Counted from the first letter of the stretch, positions 35,961-47,295 are shown. The stretch is DNA of 64,000 nt from Elysia chlorotica (GCA_003991915.1 RQTK01000510.1:181309-245308), one strand, 5' to 3'. Translations and numbers: made by a program. Notes: generated from the sequence alone by a model not told the origin.

Positions 35961-38900
35961 CTCTTCTCCCTCTCTCTCTCCCTTTCTCTGTCTACGTCTC
36001 TTCCTCCCTCTCTCATAATTAGAGGTCAGTGCCACATCTGACTCACCTAAAGTGTCCGATAAAACCACTGGTATCAAGGTAATATAACTGCCTGCACAGA
36101 AGCCATACATGATCGTGTATGCTGCCAACCCTCCAAAACTTTTAATCGCAGGCACAAACAGACTAAGCAATCCGCTCATGAAGGCACAGCTTACCAATCT
36201 GAAAAGTAAGAGTATTGATTAGGCATTTCTTCACAGTGTAAAAGTACCACACACAAAACCATTTTTGTTTTTCTGATTAGCATTTAATGGTGATACCCTT
36301 TTTGTTTACATAATGAAACGAAAACTGGATTTTAATATAGTGTTTGGTAAATCATTTCTATGAACTAAAATTGGACTATAAATTTGAAAGCTATAATTAC
36401 GTAGTAATCAAATGTGTTTGCTATACAAATTTTTACAAGTCAAAACCAAAAAGCACACATGTATTATCATATTAAATTAACTTTACGTTTTACAACAAAA
36501 TACGTTATTGGCCTTTGGCTCCTACATTAGACGTTGCACAAACAACTAAATGGTTTTTCTCCGATAAAATACGCCTAGCACTGAATAACGTTGATAACTC
36601 ACAAGTAACGCCTCTCTATAAGCTTCAGGTCCGAGAACCAACCTATAAAGAGACGGCCCGCCAGGTCGGTCAGCCCTATAAAGGACATAAGCAAAGCAGA
36701 AGTGTCACGGTCTTCCCCTTCCTAGAAAAACGACATTGTCGGGAAGAGAATTTTACTCGATATTAGTGATAAATAGAAGGGACAACAATGAATGCACTTG
36801 AATTGTGTATGATAATAATAGCTTGTGTGCATGAGCTTGTATGAACATTTCTTTTTCTCATTTGTTTGAATTCCTCTTATTTCTATGATCCCCGAAGAAT
36901 CTTATACTACGATTTGAACCTTTGCCATTTTGCACTTAAGACTAGAGCTCTATGTACTGAGCGATGACCAGTTGAGAAAATGAACCATTGACATTGTTTA
37001 TTAGTTATTTCGTGATCATTTATTTGTTTTGTGGTTTTATTCATTTATGTATTTATTAATTATTTTTCTAATAATTCTTTTTATTTTTTGAAGGATTAAT
37101 AGGGAATATATTGAACTGAATCATTTTAAAATTATACCTTTTTAACATGACTAATGACAACTACAGCGTTACGGCCTGCATTGTTGTCATAATTAGTTAA
37201 ATACAGCTGGTTAAGAAGTCCTCCCGGTAAATTTTGCTAATTTTTAGACACTGGTCCCGAATTTGATATACGTTATTAGACCTCAAAATGAAGTTTTGTT
37301 TTTCTTAATAGTTAATGGAAGCTTTTGAATGCACTGGCTGAGTGGGCTTCTACTCCTGGGCTTGTCTGACGAAAAATATCAGACAGTGATTGATTTGTTC
37401 TTCCTGTCGTAGATAGATTGTAAACTATGCATACATACGACCAATGCCCCAAAATCCTTATTCCATTGTCACATACGACTTGCGCGTACGACATGGCAAC
37501 GACAGAGAGACTGCCGCTGCTGGACTGGGGTTTCTTTATGAAACCCACTCGTAATTTATTTGCGCAGTCAAACCAAGGTTTACAAAAATGCAAGAGGGTT
37601 TCATACAGAAGACAAAGCCCCACTCTAGCCACCAGCGTTAGCCTGGCTCTGGCCTACGAGAAATATCTGATCGTGTGATAGAGCTTTTAGAGCTATCTAT
37701 CTCCTGCATTGCTATCCCTTTTTTTCGGATAAAAATACGGGATTGGTGTTGGAACACTGATTCTTTGCGTGGTCGATTTCATATGATTTTTGTGAGTCAC
37801 CTATTTTGAATACTGAAAAGAAGTCTTCTAAATCTCTCAACAATAGGTAGAGATAGATTTTGATAGAGCATCATCGCCATAGCTATGACAATTAGTAACA
37901 TTACCTTTTCTGATTGTTGTGAAAAAAAATGTTGAATGATAGGACTTTCTTTGCAAAGCGAATGGGTTTCTCTTTATCTGTCATCGTTGTCAATTAACAT
38001 TTTTTTTCTCTGCATTTTATTGGTGTCAGCGCAGTTTGATTATTTCGTTATTCGTATCCGCGTCGATTTTTCGTTATTATTTCGTATTGGTGTCAGCGCA
38101 GTTTATTGCTTTCGTTGTCCAAGTATTTAAACGTTTAGCTAGCCTTTTCTATACACATTGTGTTTTTAGTGTGCTGAACAAAGATTGAAGTCTCTGCTTT
38201 GTTCTCATTGTCACCGGTATAGTCATTAGAAATGTCCCAAATATTGCCGAAATAGTGCAAAAGTAATTTAAACTTTGTTTTGTATTTAATTTCAAGTAAC
38301 TGTTTGTGCCATAAATATTTCTAGATAACAGAAAAATGGTGCCTTACAGTGGAAAGTCAGGCCCTGTATCTAGTTTAAAAAAAAAGATTTTGACAAGTTT
38401 GCACTATTCAGTTTTGAATACAATATTGCCTAAGTCAAACCTAGTGGAGTGGAAAAAGTATAACAGTGACAGCCAATTCTTGCATGACTACATGTACATT
38501 TTCTGTCAAAACACTATTGATAAAAGTAGCTGTCACCTACAAATGAACTGTTAAAATAATGAAAAAAAGAACGTTCGGAATTCAGCTCTAAATGAGTTAT
38601 TAAATAAGCCGATGGTGTGAAATTCGGAGCAGAAAGAATAATGAATTAACCAATGAGACATGTTTTATTTCCATTTGTTTATATATTAACATACTCATTA
38701 GGTTGTAAAAGGCATTTCTAACTCGGTTATAAGCTTACAGCGTATGCCTGATAATTATTAAAATATAAAATTTGATAAACACAGTAATCTATGATATTTA
38801 ATGTTAATTTATTTGAATTACAGGTGGGAGCCCTAAGATGATCTTTCAAATGCTAAACTAGTCAAAATAGACTAATGTACCGATTAATTAGATATTTAAA

Positions 38901-41306
38901 AAATACAGATAAAAACCATAACATGCATAGCTAATAATAACCCCAGTGTGTTTAAGTGCCTTCTTACCGCACGCCAGCACAGTAACGGATTTACATATTG
39001 GAATGCCCTCTATACAAGTCGACAACAAAGAGATTATACTTTCAACACGCACTTTCCATATAACTTCCATTTTAATGTGTTAGTGCATTAAAACGGCTTC
39101 GGGGGACTTTGAAGAGGGTTTGTTTTAGACATCAATTGGGCAAAATGCCTCATAGAGAGCGCATTTGTCGATAAGGAAATGGAAAGTAAAAAAAAATCCA
39201 CAGAAAAACCTTCGCGTCAGAGCTCAAGAACTTAAAGTAACACAATCATTACTATGCTCAAATGTTAGAACTTTGTTTAGCCATGGCTAATAATTAAAAA
39301 AAAAAACAATAATATATTTTGGCTTTTTAAAAATAAGATATACAATAAAGGTACCACATGCTGTTTGTATCGAGAAAAAAAGTACACTCAAAATTTTACT
39401 AAAACGTTTGTAAATTAAAAGTTGCAATTATAAAAGATAACTTACATTTTCCGCATGCGCTGGGATCATGAAGAAAATATTTGGATAACCCACGTTGATA
39501 AAGAGTGAAAAGAGTATGTACAGCAACATCACTGGATTGGTGAGCAGTGACCAATCAAAAGCGCCGTGTTTGGACTTAGGTGACGAAGGTTGATCAGCAT
39601 CATTTGGACGACCAATATCTTTCAGATGATTTGATGATGCTAGGTGGGATTTTTGGTGGGAGCCATTTGTAGATACTTGAAGGAACGTTTCTTCGGCATT
39701 AAGTTTTTCTCCATAAGGGTCGTATTGCTTTTTGGTGTATCTAGTTTGAATGCTGTTTTGAAAAGTGTCAGATGTATGGTTATTTTGAGTATTCTTAATT
39801 TCAATGAGGTCTTTACAGTCTTCAACATCCTTTTTTGAAGCTTTGATGTCAGTAGAATCACCACGGGGAACCTCTAGTACCACTCGGCCCAAGAGTTCCT
39901 CTGTGAAAATCATACTCCCAGTGCTTGACGCCAAAGCCACCAAAGTGACAGTCCTTGTAACAGTGTTTAGCGTTTTCTTTCTGTAATTAGTATGTGGCCG
40001 AAATAGAAGGCCGAATATACACACATGAAGCGTGATGCCCCCCATGAGCAAACAGCACCCGGACAGACCATACTCTTTGAGCATCAGTCTCATCAGGTTG
40101 GGCAGGGCGAACGATCCAACACCTGAGCCAGAAAGGGATATGCCATTTGCGAGACTGCGGCGCTCTTTAAAGTGGGACCCCACAAACACGATGCTTGGTG
40201 TGTAAGAGAGGGCGAACCCTATACCTACATAGGCGGATTGAAAAGAAAAAAAAAGGTATTCTCTTTACTGATTATCATTAAATGTAAAACGTTTTTTAAA
40301 AAGTAATCGGGTTGAAAAAAAACAACACATTTCTTTATTGCAATTTTACATAATTATTGCATTGCCAAAAGATTTAGCCTGAAGCAAGTTGTACGGCTGT
40401 GCGCGCGTACGACAATTTTTTATCTGGTTCAATATCCAGAATCTTCGAAAAAGCTTAGATACAAAAATATGAGGAGACGTTTATGATAATCCTGAACACC
40501 AGGTGGCAAACAGGACGGTACATCTCAGACATGTGCCGTGTTTACATTAACAGTATGTCTAATAGACCAAAATCTATCTCAGGGTGATGTTAAAAACAAA
40601 AGCAATAACAATTTAAACTAGTAAGATATCAATACAGACTGTTCTTTGAAATATCGAAAAAAAAGAAAGAAAAAATAGCGTGTGCATTTCTGCTTTCTCA
40701 TGTTATTTGTTTTCAAAATTTTGAATGATAAATATCCTGTAATATATTCACCAGTCGTGACACTATAAGTCAGGTAGACCATCCAGAACCTGTTGGCGAA
40801 GGCAGTGAGGATAAATCCCGCACAAGCCAGGAGACCCCCAAGAAAGACCATGGCCCTGCAGGTGAAACGAGCTGCCAGGAGGTTGGTAGCCAGACCTGAT
40901 ATGGAATTAATACAATGAAACATTTAAATAGTGCCTTTCAACTGATTCACTACCACTCCATACAATTTTATGACTAGACACAGGTTTTTTTTCCAGTATT
41001 GTATATCGTATATCAATCGAATTTAAAATAAAATTATATATCGGTTTTATAGGGTAGCTTGAGCCAGAAAAACGGCTATGATACTGAATAAGATTTTTTT
41101 TTTATATTAAACGATTGTTGACATATTGCTAACATTGTGAACCAAGATAACATGGCTTTTCGGTGATTTTCGGATAACATTTCACCATTACGCAACGAAT
41201 ATTTTATTTAAAAGAAGGGAAAGCGAAAGTGAGAACGATAGGGCTACCAAAATTACCATGTTGATTGGGGCCTAGACTTAAATAGTTATGATAATGATAA
41301 TGGTGG

Positions 41307-41383
<77 letters not shown>

Positions 41384-41942
41384 TTGATGATGATAATGAT
41401 GTCGATGATGATGATGATGATGATGATGAAGATGATGATGATGATGTCTAATGTGACTGGCTGTGTGTGTGTGGCAGCAAATAACATTGTTAGACGTTAG
41501 TTTTGGGAGCCCGTCCACAATATAGCCTATATACAACTGATGTTGGACGTTAAACCAACTAAACTCAACTGTTCGACCTCACTAAGCTACGCTGAAATAC
41601 ATGACCTTTCCCAGTTCTCCACACGGAATTTGGCCATGATGTGTAACAAACGTTTAACTTCAATGTGAGTGAGTACATACATTATTATCTCCTTAACTTC
41701 ACTATTAGTTTACGCACCCAAACCCATCATGAGCGTCACAATAAGGCCTTGCACCAGCCCAACTCTGTAGCGGACGTGCCTTCGAACCGATCTCGGATTT
41801 CCACAATCAACACACCCAGAGATTTTGCTCCTCCAACCACGAACACATGGATACCGAAACAGCCTGAGGAAGATATGTACATAATTAATGAAGTCCTTCG
41901 TTGGATCAAGTTCTCCTATCATCGTATATGAATAATAAAGTT

Positions 41943-42015
<73 letters not shown>

Positions 42016-42028
42016 CAGAGAGACAGAC

Positions 42029-42115
<87 letters not shown>

Positions 42116-43095
42116 GTGTTTTTTTGCTTAACCTCCACCGTAAACAAAGTTATATTGTACACAGGTCCCAAGACTAACATCTGAATATTGTACATGCTAT
42201 CACACAGAGTCAGTGTGGAGATTCCAAGAGTTCTGTCCCAGCTGGTAACATCATACCAAATCAAATCGGGTAATAAGAAGGGGGCACCCGCTGAGATAAA
42301 AAAATAGAATTGTTGCTCATTTACATATAGTTTACAATGACAAACCAACTGACAATGGGTTACACGTGTTCTCAACCGAGGGTAATCTGAATCTAGCAAT
42401 ATTATCCATTGAGGTCTCCAAGTTTGAATAGAACTGTAACATTGAAAAAAATGCTGGAATTATTTTTATTACGGGGTACATTTTTTACGCTGCAATGACA
42501 AAATAAAAAAAGCCCTCCAATCTCAACTGTATTGCTTAACTTTTGGTGAAGACTCTGAATGTGAAATGAAATAAATCAAGAACATTGAGGAGTTTGGAAA
42601 TTGGTAGATCACAGTTTTTTTAATAAAAAAAAGAAAAATATATCTTATTTAATGTTGCTTGAATGCAGTCTTTCCAATTAGACAAGGACAAGACAGTTTT
42701 AATTTAATGTATATAATTATTGTATGCATATGTCCAAATGCCATAATTTGTTCCACGTAATACTCTGTTCCTCTGATATTTACGAGAAAAGTTAATTCAG
42801 CTTAATTAATATATGACTGTAAATGTAAAAAAAGAACACATAACAGTGCCTCTGCTTTTTTTCATCACACAATGGAGAAGTCTAGAGGTCAATAAATAAA
42901 TTTCTCACCTAAAACTGCCATCCACGCCCATCCTCTGTCTATAGGAATTCCATCTGAAGGATGGGAGTCCTGATGCGAGGGCAAATCTCCGTTCTTTTCC
43001 AGAAGGACAAGAGCACCATCTTCATCTTTCCCAACACTATCAGCGTCGCTGTTTTCCATCATGACAACACTATCAGCGTCGCTGTTTTCCATCAT
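33718..43095 (-). CDS. Monocarboxylate transporter-like protein (SLC16/MCT, MFS)
   Basis: Minus-strand exons 43095-42909, 41863-41718, 40895-40752, 40224-39446, 36721-36603, 36198-36047, 35429-35349 (or its twin 34812-34732) and 33893-33718 join to about 594 codons. MCTs are 12-TM plasma-membrane carriers, many proton-coupled. Seen: the MCT signature near the first helix as DRGWAW (residues 53-58, Arg at a usual Gly); Lys76 in GGAKS, matching MCT1 K38; D438 and R442 in TDLAGR, matching MCT1 D302/R306; ANGISLSGSGVG in TM4/5; a hydrophilic loop of about 150 residues between TM6 and TM7; a charged C-terminal tail. The first ATG follows an in-frame TGA ten codons upstream. Odd: one base is missing in exon 2, breaking the frame, and the 81-nt exon is duplicated. 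Substrate is unknown; SLC16A12/13/14-like relatives are also possible. Confidence 0.9.
34732..34812 (-). CDS. MCT exon 7, copy B (tandem duplicate)
   Basis: The same 81 nt as copy A, with an intact acceptor and a better donor (GTG|GTACGT). Because both borders are phase 1, using either copy or both keeps the frame; using both would add 27 residues containing a second hydrophobic segment. Confidence 0.85.
35349..35429 (-). CDS. MCT exon 7, copy A (TM11)
   Basis: An 81-nt exon encoding PERLTTSFGIVVMAMAVPL and IPAPLVCG, matching the LERLTNAFGLLLL...GPP segment of MCTs. The acceptor is tcgctaaag|GT and the donor TTTGTG|GTACGG. It begins and ends in phase 1. It is identical to copy B. Confidence 0.9.
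35915..36010. repeat. CT-rich tract beside MCT exon 6
   Basis: ctct repeats end about 35 bp beyond the exon 6 donor side. Confidence 0.93.
36047..36198 (-). CDS. MCT exon 6 (TM9-TM10)
   Basis: The acceptor is cttttcag|A and the donor TTAG|GTGAGT. It encodes VSCAFMSGLLSLFVPAI, then AAYTIMYGFCAGSYITLIPV and VLSDTLG, typical of the GxxxGxY...PVVLVDLLG segment of MCTs. Phase 2 in, phase 1 out. Confidence 0.93.
36603..36721 (-). CDS. MCT exon 5 (TM8, D/R transport motif)
   Basis: This small exon was located by requiring phase 0 in and phase 2 out between its neighbours. The acceptor is gtttttctag|GAA and the donor TACTT|GTGAGT; 119 nt. It encodes SALLMSFIGLTDLAGRLF and IGWFSDLKLIERRY. D438 and R442 are spaced DxxxR, as in MCT1 TM8. 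Confidence 0.9.
36722..39445. other. MCT intron 4
   Basis: No additional in-phase exon is needed here, because exons 4 and 5 join directly. 37312-37680 is less AT-rich but matches nothing known. ttggtgtcagcgcagttt occurs twice near 38022 and 38087. Confidence 0.6.
36940..36990 (-). repeat. tRNA-like relic
   Basis: On the minus strand around 36905-36980 the text ggtcatcgctcagtacatag and aaaggttcaaatcgta resembles A and B boxes. No full cloverleaf is evident, so it is a relic or SINE head and not a tRNA gene. Confidence 0.35.
39446..40224 (-). CDS. MCT exon 4 (TM4-TM7 with the central loop)
   Basis: The acceptor is ctatgtag|GT and the donor AAAAT|GTAAGT. It opens IGFALSYTPSIVFVGSHF, then RRSLANGISLSGSGVGSFAL, the most conserved MCT stretch. 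A long polar loop follows (Lys, Asp, Asn and Ser rich), then AFDWSLLTNPVMLLYILFSL into TM7. 779 nt, phase 1 in, phase 0 out. Confidence 0.95.
40752..40895 (-). CDS. MCT exon 3 (TM3 region)
   Basis: The acceptor is ccatatcag|GT and the donor ACTG|GTGAAT, phase 1 to phase 1. It encodes LATNLLAARFTCRAMVFLGG and then ACAGFILTAFANRFWMVYLTYSVTTG, the usual MCT text after TM2 through TM4. Confidence 0.9.
41304..41448. repeat. GAT microsatellite in MCT intron 2
   Basis: About 45 gat units with a few tgt and aat interruptions. Poly-Met, poly-His and poly-Ile translations from it are artefacts. Confidence 0.97.
41489..41571 (+). mobile_element. SINE 3' fragment in MCT intron 2-3 side region
   Basis: tagacgttagttttgggagc, ccgtccacaatatagcctat, then gttggacgttaaaccaacta. 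Only the tail half of the SINE is present. Confidence 0.7.
41718..41863 (-). CDS. MCT exon 2 (TM1-TM2), one-base frameshift
   Basis: Acceptor cttcctcag|GC in phase 1. The first part reads GCFGIHVFVVGGAKSLGV and on to SATELGW. The frame then runs into TGA, while the next frame continues VQGLIVTLMMGLG to the donor G|GTGCGT, whose phase matches exon 3. Exon length is 146 nt where 147 would fit. One G appears to be missing in the TGGTG at about 41748-41752. Real mutation and assembly error look the same here. Confidence 0.8.
41944..42115. repeat. GA then GATA microsatellite in MCT intron 1
   Basis: About 30 GA units, a gaca bridge, then about 22 gata tetramers. Confidence 0.98.
42127..42300 (-). 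mobile_element. Degenerate SINE copy next to GATA repeat
   Basis: Holds ggtcccaagactaacatctg and the gctggtaacatc/aatcgg segment in minus orientation. The tail has decayed. Confidence 0.55.
42909..43095 (-). CDS. MCT exon 1 (start codon, start of TM1)
   Basis: Starts at ATGATG, ten codons after an in-frame TGA, and ends at TTTTAG|GTGAGA in phase 1. The acidic N-terminus includes a 33-nt in-frame tandem repeat (MMENSDADSV twice), then SDGIPIDRGWAWMAVLG, the MCT entry signature. Confidence 0.88.
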
Positions 43096-43098
43096 CAG
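43033..43098 (-). repeat. 33-bp in-frame tandem duplication in MCT exon 1
   Basis: Two adjacent 33-bp units, 43033-43065 and 43066-43098, differ only in their last three bases (gac versus cag). They encode MMENSDADSV twice, so either ATG pair could begin translation. Confidence 0.95.
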
Positions 43099-43865
43099 CA
43101 AAAATCTCCAGTCCGTCAGCAATCAAAGTTTACACACACAATAATTGTCAGGCAATGCACTACCAATCTGCTACGATCAAGATATAAAACAAACCTACAG
43201 CGATTTGGATATAATTGTCAACCGACATGATTAAATGTGAAAAAAATAGCTAAACATGATATACACTTAGTATTAAGGAAAAATGCTTGAATTGAGTATG
43301 AATAATTGTTTGATCAGCAAGTGCGACCATAGAACCGCTATTTAGGTCATAGAAGTAAAACCATTGAAGCGTAGCAACTTTTCACTTCTGCGCAAAGAAT
43401 CCGCCACTATCGTTACCACAGATTTTGTCATGGGTGCTTTTAACCCAGTGTGACCACGTCTAAAGGAAATACAGTATTTATATAAATTATTATTGACTAG
43501 AGAGTCTTGAATAGTCTGGTTTATATAAAATAAAATTATGCAAACAGCGTTGTACCTGTTTGCCACGTAAAAAGGATAATTATAACATAAAAGTACACCA
43601 TTAATATTTCTTGAATGACGTCATCTAGAACTTACGTAAAAAGATAAAGAAAAGCGTAACCTATTTTATTTTGACAAGTTTATGAAAGTGCACAACGCTA
43701 TCTTCGAATTTATGTGACATCACCTTGAACATAATATATCACTCTTGCACTCACATGTATTTAATTGTTAGTTGACATGACATGATTCACATTCTTTCTT
43801 TGATCATATATGCCTTTAATTGGCTCTTTACCTGTCTACATAAGAACATCTCTCTCTCTCTCTCC

Positions 43866-43996
43866 CATGACTTCTGTCTCAGCCGGTCACATTAAACTGA
43901 CCCCGACACAGCCCAGTAGGGGACGAAATCGCCAGAGCGGGGCTCGAACCACGGACCTCCTGCTTCGGAACACCATTTCTACCCTAGGTCTATCGC
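43866..43996 (-). mobile_element. SINE head with clear B box, upstream of MCT
   Basis: The minus strand reads gatagacctagggtagaaat then ggaggtccgtggttcgagcc, with a good B box, and on to gtgaccggctgagacagaag. The head abuts a run of 19 C at 43996-44014. Confidence 0.75.
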
Positions 43997-44014
43997 CCCC
44001 CCCCCCCCCCCCCC
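43996..44014. repeat. Run of 19 C
   Basis: Homopolymer next to a SINE head. Other C runs lie at 14149-14161, 24640-24651 and 52864-52878. Confidence 0.97.
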
Positions 44015-44228
44015 TTCCAGTACACCATAACTGAACTCCTAATTTCACCACTACTGGGCACCATAGCAACCCTATGTAAGCTTACACTGTATGAATCTTA
44101 AACACTGCAAATAAGATGTTTCAGGACAAGACGTAAGCTTTTTGCGACGGTGTACTTAGAATGTTGAAAGAAATTGTGAGGGGGAAAATGGGCCAATTGA
44201 GAAAAAAGACCGATAATTAGTTACGTAC

Positions 44229-44230
<2 letters not shown>

Positions 44231-44317
<87 letters not shown>

Positions 44318-44395
44318 AGAGAGAAGATAGAAGAAAGAGAGAGGGAGAGAGAGAGAGAAGGGAGAGAGAGAGAGCAGGCGAGAGAGAGAGAGAGA
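44231..44395. repeat. GA microsatellite
   Basis: A pure GA run to about 44312, then interrupted GA-rich sequence. Confidence 0.97.
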
Positions 44396-44435
44396 ATATC
44401 CCCGCTCTGTCTATGTGAAACATCACTATTAATAT

Positions 44436-44490
44436 TCCATAATATAGCCTCTAGTGCTGGCGTTGGGCGTCAAACAACAAAAATAACAAA
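44436..44490 (+). mobile_element. SINE tail fragment
   Basis: ccataatatagcctctagtg and ggcgttgggcgtcaaacaac match the 3' end of the SINE. Confidence 0.6.
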
Positions 44491-44876
44491 CTAGCCTGAT
44501 CAATAAAATTACGTGCTAGACTCTATTTATCAATGCGTCTGTTTTTGTTTGGTTGTCTTCGTGTCTCTAGTTCTATCTTTCTCCCCTTGCTTTTTAATAA
44601 TTACTAGCTTAGTGTTGAATAAAACTCAGCCTAATTGAAATATTTCTCCTTGGTCAGTTATATATATTTCTAGGCACAAATAGCTTTTAAAAGTATATGT
44701 ACATGGGATCAGATCAAGTGGTAGAGAAATGAAACAATATTGATAAACGTAGGCCTAGATATACTCAAGACTCTTGGAAGAATGACACTCACCAATAATA
44801 CTAGGGTTCTTGGGATGTTTAGTCACTCAACTGTGGTAACGGATACACAAGAATAATATAAATCTGTCAGAATGCC

Positions 44877-45333
44877 AGATTATTGCAACGATTCCGATCG
44901 TACCGGCTTAGTCCCCTAACAACACTGGTGCCTAACACACGAGGACACATGCTTTGCAAAACTCCTTAGTGTTTAGTGATGAAAGTTGTTATCCTAACTA
45001 TACGTAAAGTATTTTCACAAAGCATACTATCTACACATACGAGGCTTTGTTATCAAACATTAATGATTACTAGCATAAATAGACCTCACTATTCAAAAAT
45101 TGCTTCTGTACATAGGCTACAAAAATCTGGAAACGTTTCATATCCTGATAAACTGTCGTGAGAAAGATCTGGATCTAGAAGCCTAAACCTGTTCATCTGT
45201 GTCACGCAGAATTCTCACCGCTCATAATCGATAGGGACATACGGCGCTAGATTATTGTATCGATTCCAATCGCACCGGCTTGGCCCTGAAACAACACTGG
45301 TGCCTAACACACGAGGACACGTGCTATGCAAAA
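44877..45333 (+). repeat. Direct repeat pair of ~85 bp upstream of MCT
   Basis: 44877-44963 and 45249-45333 share agattattg, cgattcc, accggctt, aacaacactggtgcctaaca and cacgaggacac. The offset is about 370 bp. Confidence 0.88.
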
Positions 45334-46940
45334 CGTTACGTTACGTGCATCTCATTTACAAGTTCAGTGAAGCAGGTTGCCGATCACATACATAGCAACT
45401 GACTCTTATAGGAACAATAGTAATAAAAAAAGAGTAAAGCAAACACAAAAGTGATGGGGAGGTTTGAAGGGTTAAAGTCGTATATTAAATTATACCCTAT
45501 GTGGTTATGTTAATTATTTTTGGTTATAAATAGATGTGTCTTGTGTGACCACAGCACACGTCAATGGTTTGGACGATAATCGTCAGTATTTGCCAACAAT
45601 TAAGAATCTGCCCTTAGTGTCTAGTAATAAGCTAGTTATGTGTGAGCAGCAACAAGTTGGTTTGGACTCACGAAATCAGACACAAGTTTGAATATACTCT
45701 CATTGGGGAGACACCGCCCCTTCCCCCGCGCTTTTCCTGTTTGGAAACAAATTCTATTTATGAGAGAAAATGTGTGCAATTTTATGTTGTGCTCGTAGTC
45801 CCATTACATTTGAGTTATGCTATCTTTCTAATAATTCGAATAAAAGCTGTGAGTCATACTACTACAAACTCATAGGGGAAAAATGACGGCACAAGGTACT
45901 GCACACGGGATGAGTTAATTTGAGTTTAAAGATGTACGTGTCTTTTAGATTGATATACATGTACAATAAATACTTAACTAGCTGAAGTTCAGCAGTCTGT
46001 TTTCAAAAATATTACTCATTAGTTTTTAAATTTAGTGTATTAATTAGACATACCAGTTCCAAGACTAGTATTGTATTATCTAAAGAAAAGTGATTATTTC
46101 GCTGCAAAATGGCTTTTATTTCGTGAAATTAGCCTTGATGAAGATGTAAAAACAACACAAAACATGCGCACATAAATACACATAGCCCTAAAAAAAGGCT
46201 TACAATTCTTTTTAAATTTTCGCACTTGAAAAATTGAATTACCAGAAATCTGCTAGCCTACATTTTAAATCACATTCCAGAATATTTCCTGCAGAAATGG
46301 TTATATGAATCAACGTGGTCTTACAGCAGACTGTACACTGAAAATGCACAGCGTGTCAACTGTAAACATTTAAATCGTTATAAGAGTAACTTATGTTTGT
46401 CCTTACCATCATAAGCACAGCAATTACCAGATGACCATCTGCATCACATGGACAGAGCATCCGCCAACTATTCTATTATAAAGAATTCAGATTTAACAAA
46501 ACACAATTGCTCTACACTTATATACATCACTGCCTAATGGACACAAAAAATGTACAGTGGATGAGAAGCTCTGCCCACAAGAACGACAGACACCGCTACT
46601 CAATGAGTCGCTGAACTGGTGATCTGTCAACACTGTCCAGACCACAGATTATATAATACTGTCCAGACTGACTGTCGCTAATGGTTTCCAGTTTCGACCC
46701 TCTGCGCTCTGCTGGTAATAAAGTTCCCTGCAGTTATTACGCCTCTCACGTCACGAGGGGTCCACTGGATCGTATGAGACCAAACCCATCCTTTTAAATG
46801 AGCTCTTGCATTGCGTTGTTATAAATAATCCTACTCTGCCGGGTGGTGACAGCTTGTTGAGCAAATCACGTATATTTGTCAAGCGCCATTTGCCAATCAG
46901 CGCTATCTTAAGATGGCGTAGAACCATATGACGATTCGCA

Positions 46941-47035
46941 TCGCCGTATAGGATTCTCCAGTGGAACCTCTTCAACCTAGGAGAAGTTACACCCGGTGAG
47001 AGGGAGAGAACTCTCTCCCTCGCTCTATAGAGAAC
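46941..47035 (+). repeat. Foldback repeat arm (cgccgtataggat family)
   Basis: Reads tcgccgtataggattctcca, then aacctaggag, acccggtgagagggagagaa and ctatagagaac. It matches 1086-1172 in the same orientation and 47217-47295 inverted. Confidence 0.85.
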
Positions 47036-47149
47036 GTAATATGACGATTTGCAGAAAGCTCGACCCTCTCGAGATGCCCACTGCTTTGAGTTTCGATTCT
47101 TGGTGCTTTGCTTTCCCCATCTCAAAATTTTATAAGTTTTACTGTATCT

Positions 47150-47200
47150 CAGTGTCGGATTTAAGGTGCTTGGTTCCCTGGCCAAGGTCAGATGGGGGGT
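47150..47200 (+). repeat. Dispersed repeat fragment starting cagtgtcgga
   Basis: cagtgtcggatttaaggtgc then ttggttccctggccaaggtc resembles 50797-50850. A start of CAGTG is common at hAT transposon ends, but no partner end or transposase is seen. Confidence 0.45.
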
Positions 47201-47216
47201 GTCTTTATTTTCATTT

Positions 47217-47295
47217 CTATAGAGTGAGAGGGAGAGAATTCTCCCTCTCCTGGTTTATCGTCTCCTAGGTTCCCCTGGGGTATCCTATACGGCGA
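47217..47295 (-). repeat. Foldback repeat arm, inverted copy
   Basis: On the minus strand this reads tcgccgtataggatacccca, ggggaacctaggagacg and gagagggagaattctctccc. With 46941-47035 it can form a hairpin with a loop of about 180 nt. Confidence 0.85.

Larger units (their letters stand above)
43100..46886. other. MCT upstream region
   Basis: A promoter and any 5' UTR exon for MCT should lie here, but no TATA box, initiator or splice donor stands out. SINE pieces, the GA tract and the 85-bp direct pair occupy part of it. Confidence 0.5.

Noticed and set aside
36515-36766. 83-codon plus-strand open frame
   Set aside because: It is antisense to MCT exon 5, which has the correct phases and the TM8 motif.
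41204-41536. Poly-His, poly-Met and poly-Ile open frames
   Set aside because: Three frames of the GAT microsatellite in an MCT intron.
41714-41863. MCT exon 2 ending at the GTAAAC donor four bases later
   Set aside because: It keeps phase without a repair but leaves two in-frame TGA codons and loses the TM2 text; the GTGCGT donor fits better.
42909-43122. MCT start at a TTG upstream of the ATG
   Set aside because: An in-frame TGA lies immediately before it, and a eukaryotic gene would use the ATG at 43095.
46751-47268. Open frames on both strands of 90-144 codons
   Set aside because: They cover the inverted-repeat element, and similar peptides appear at the repeat copy near 1086.
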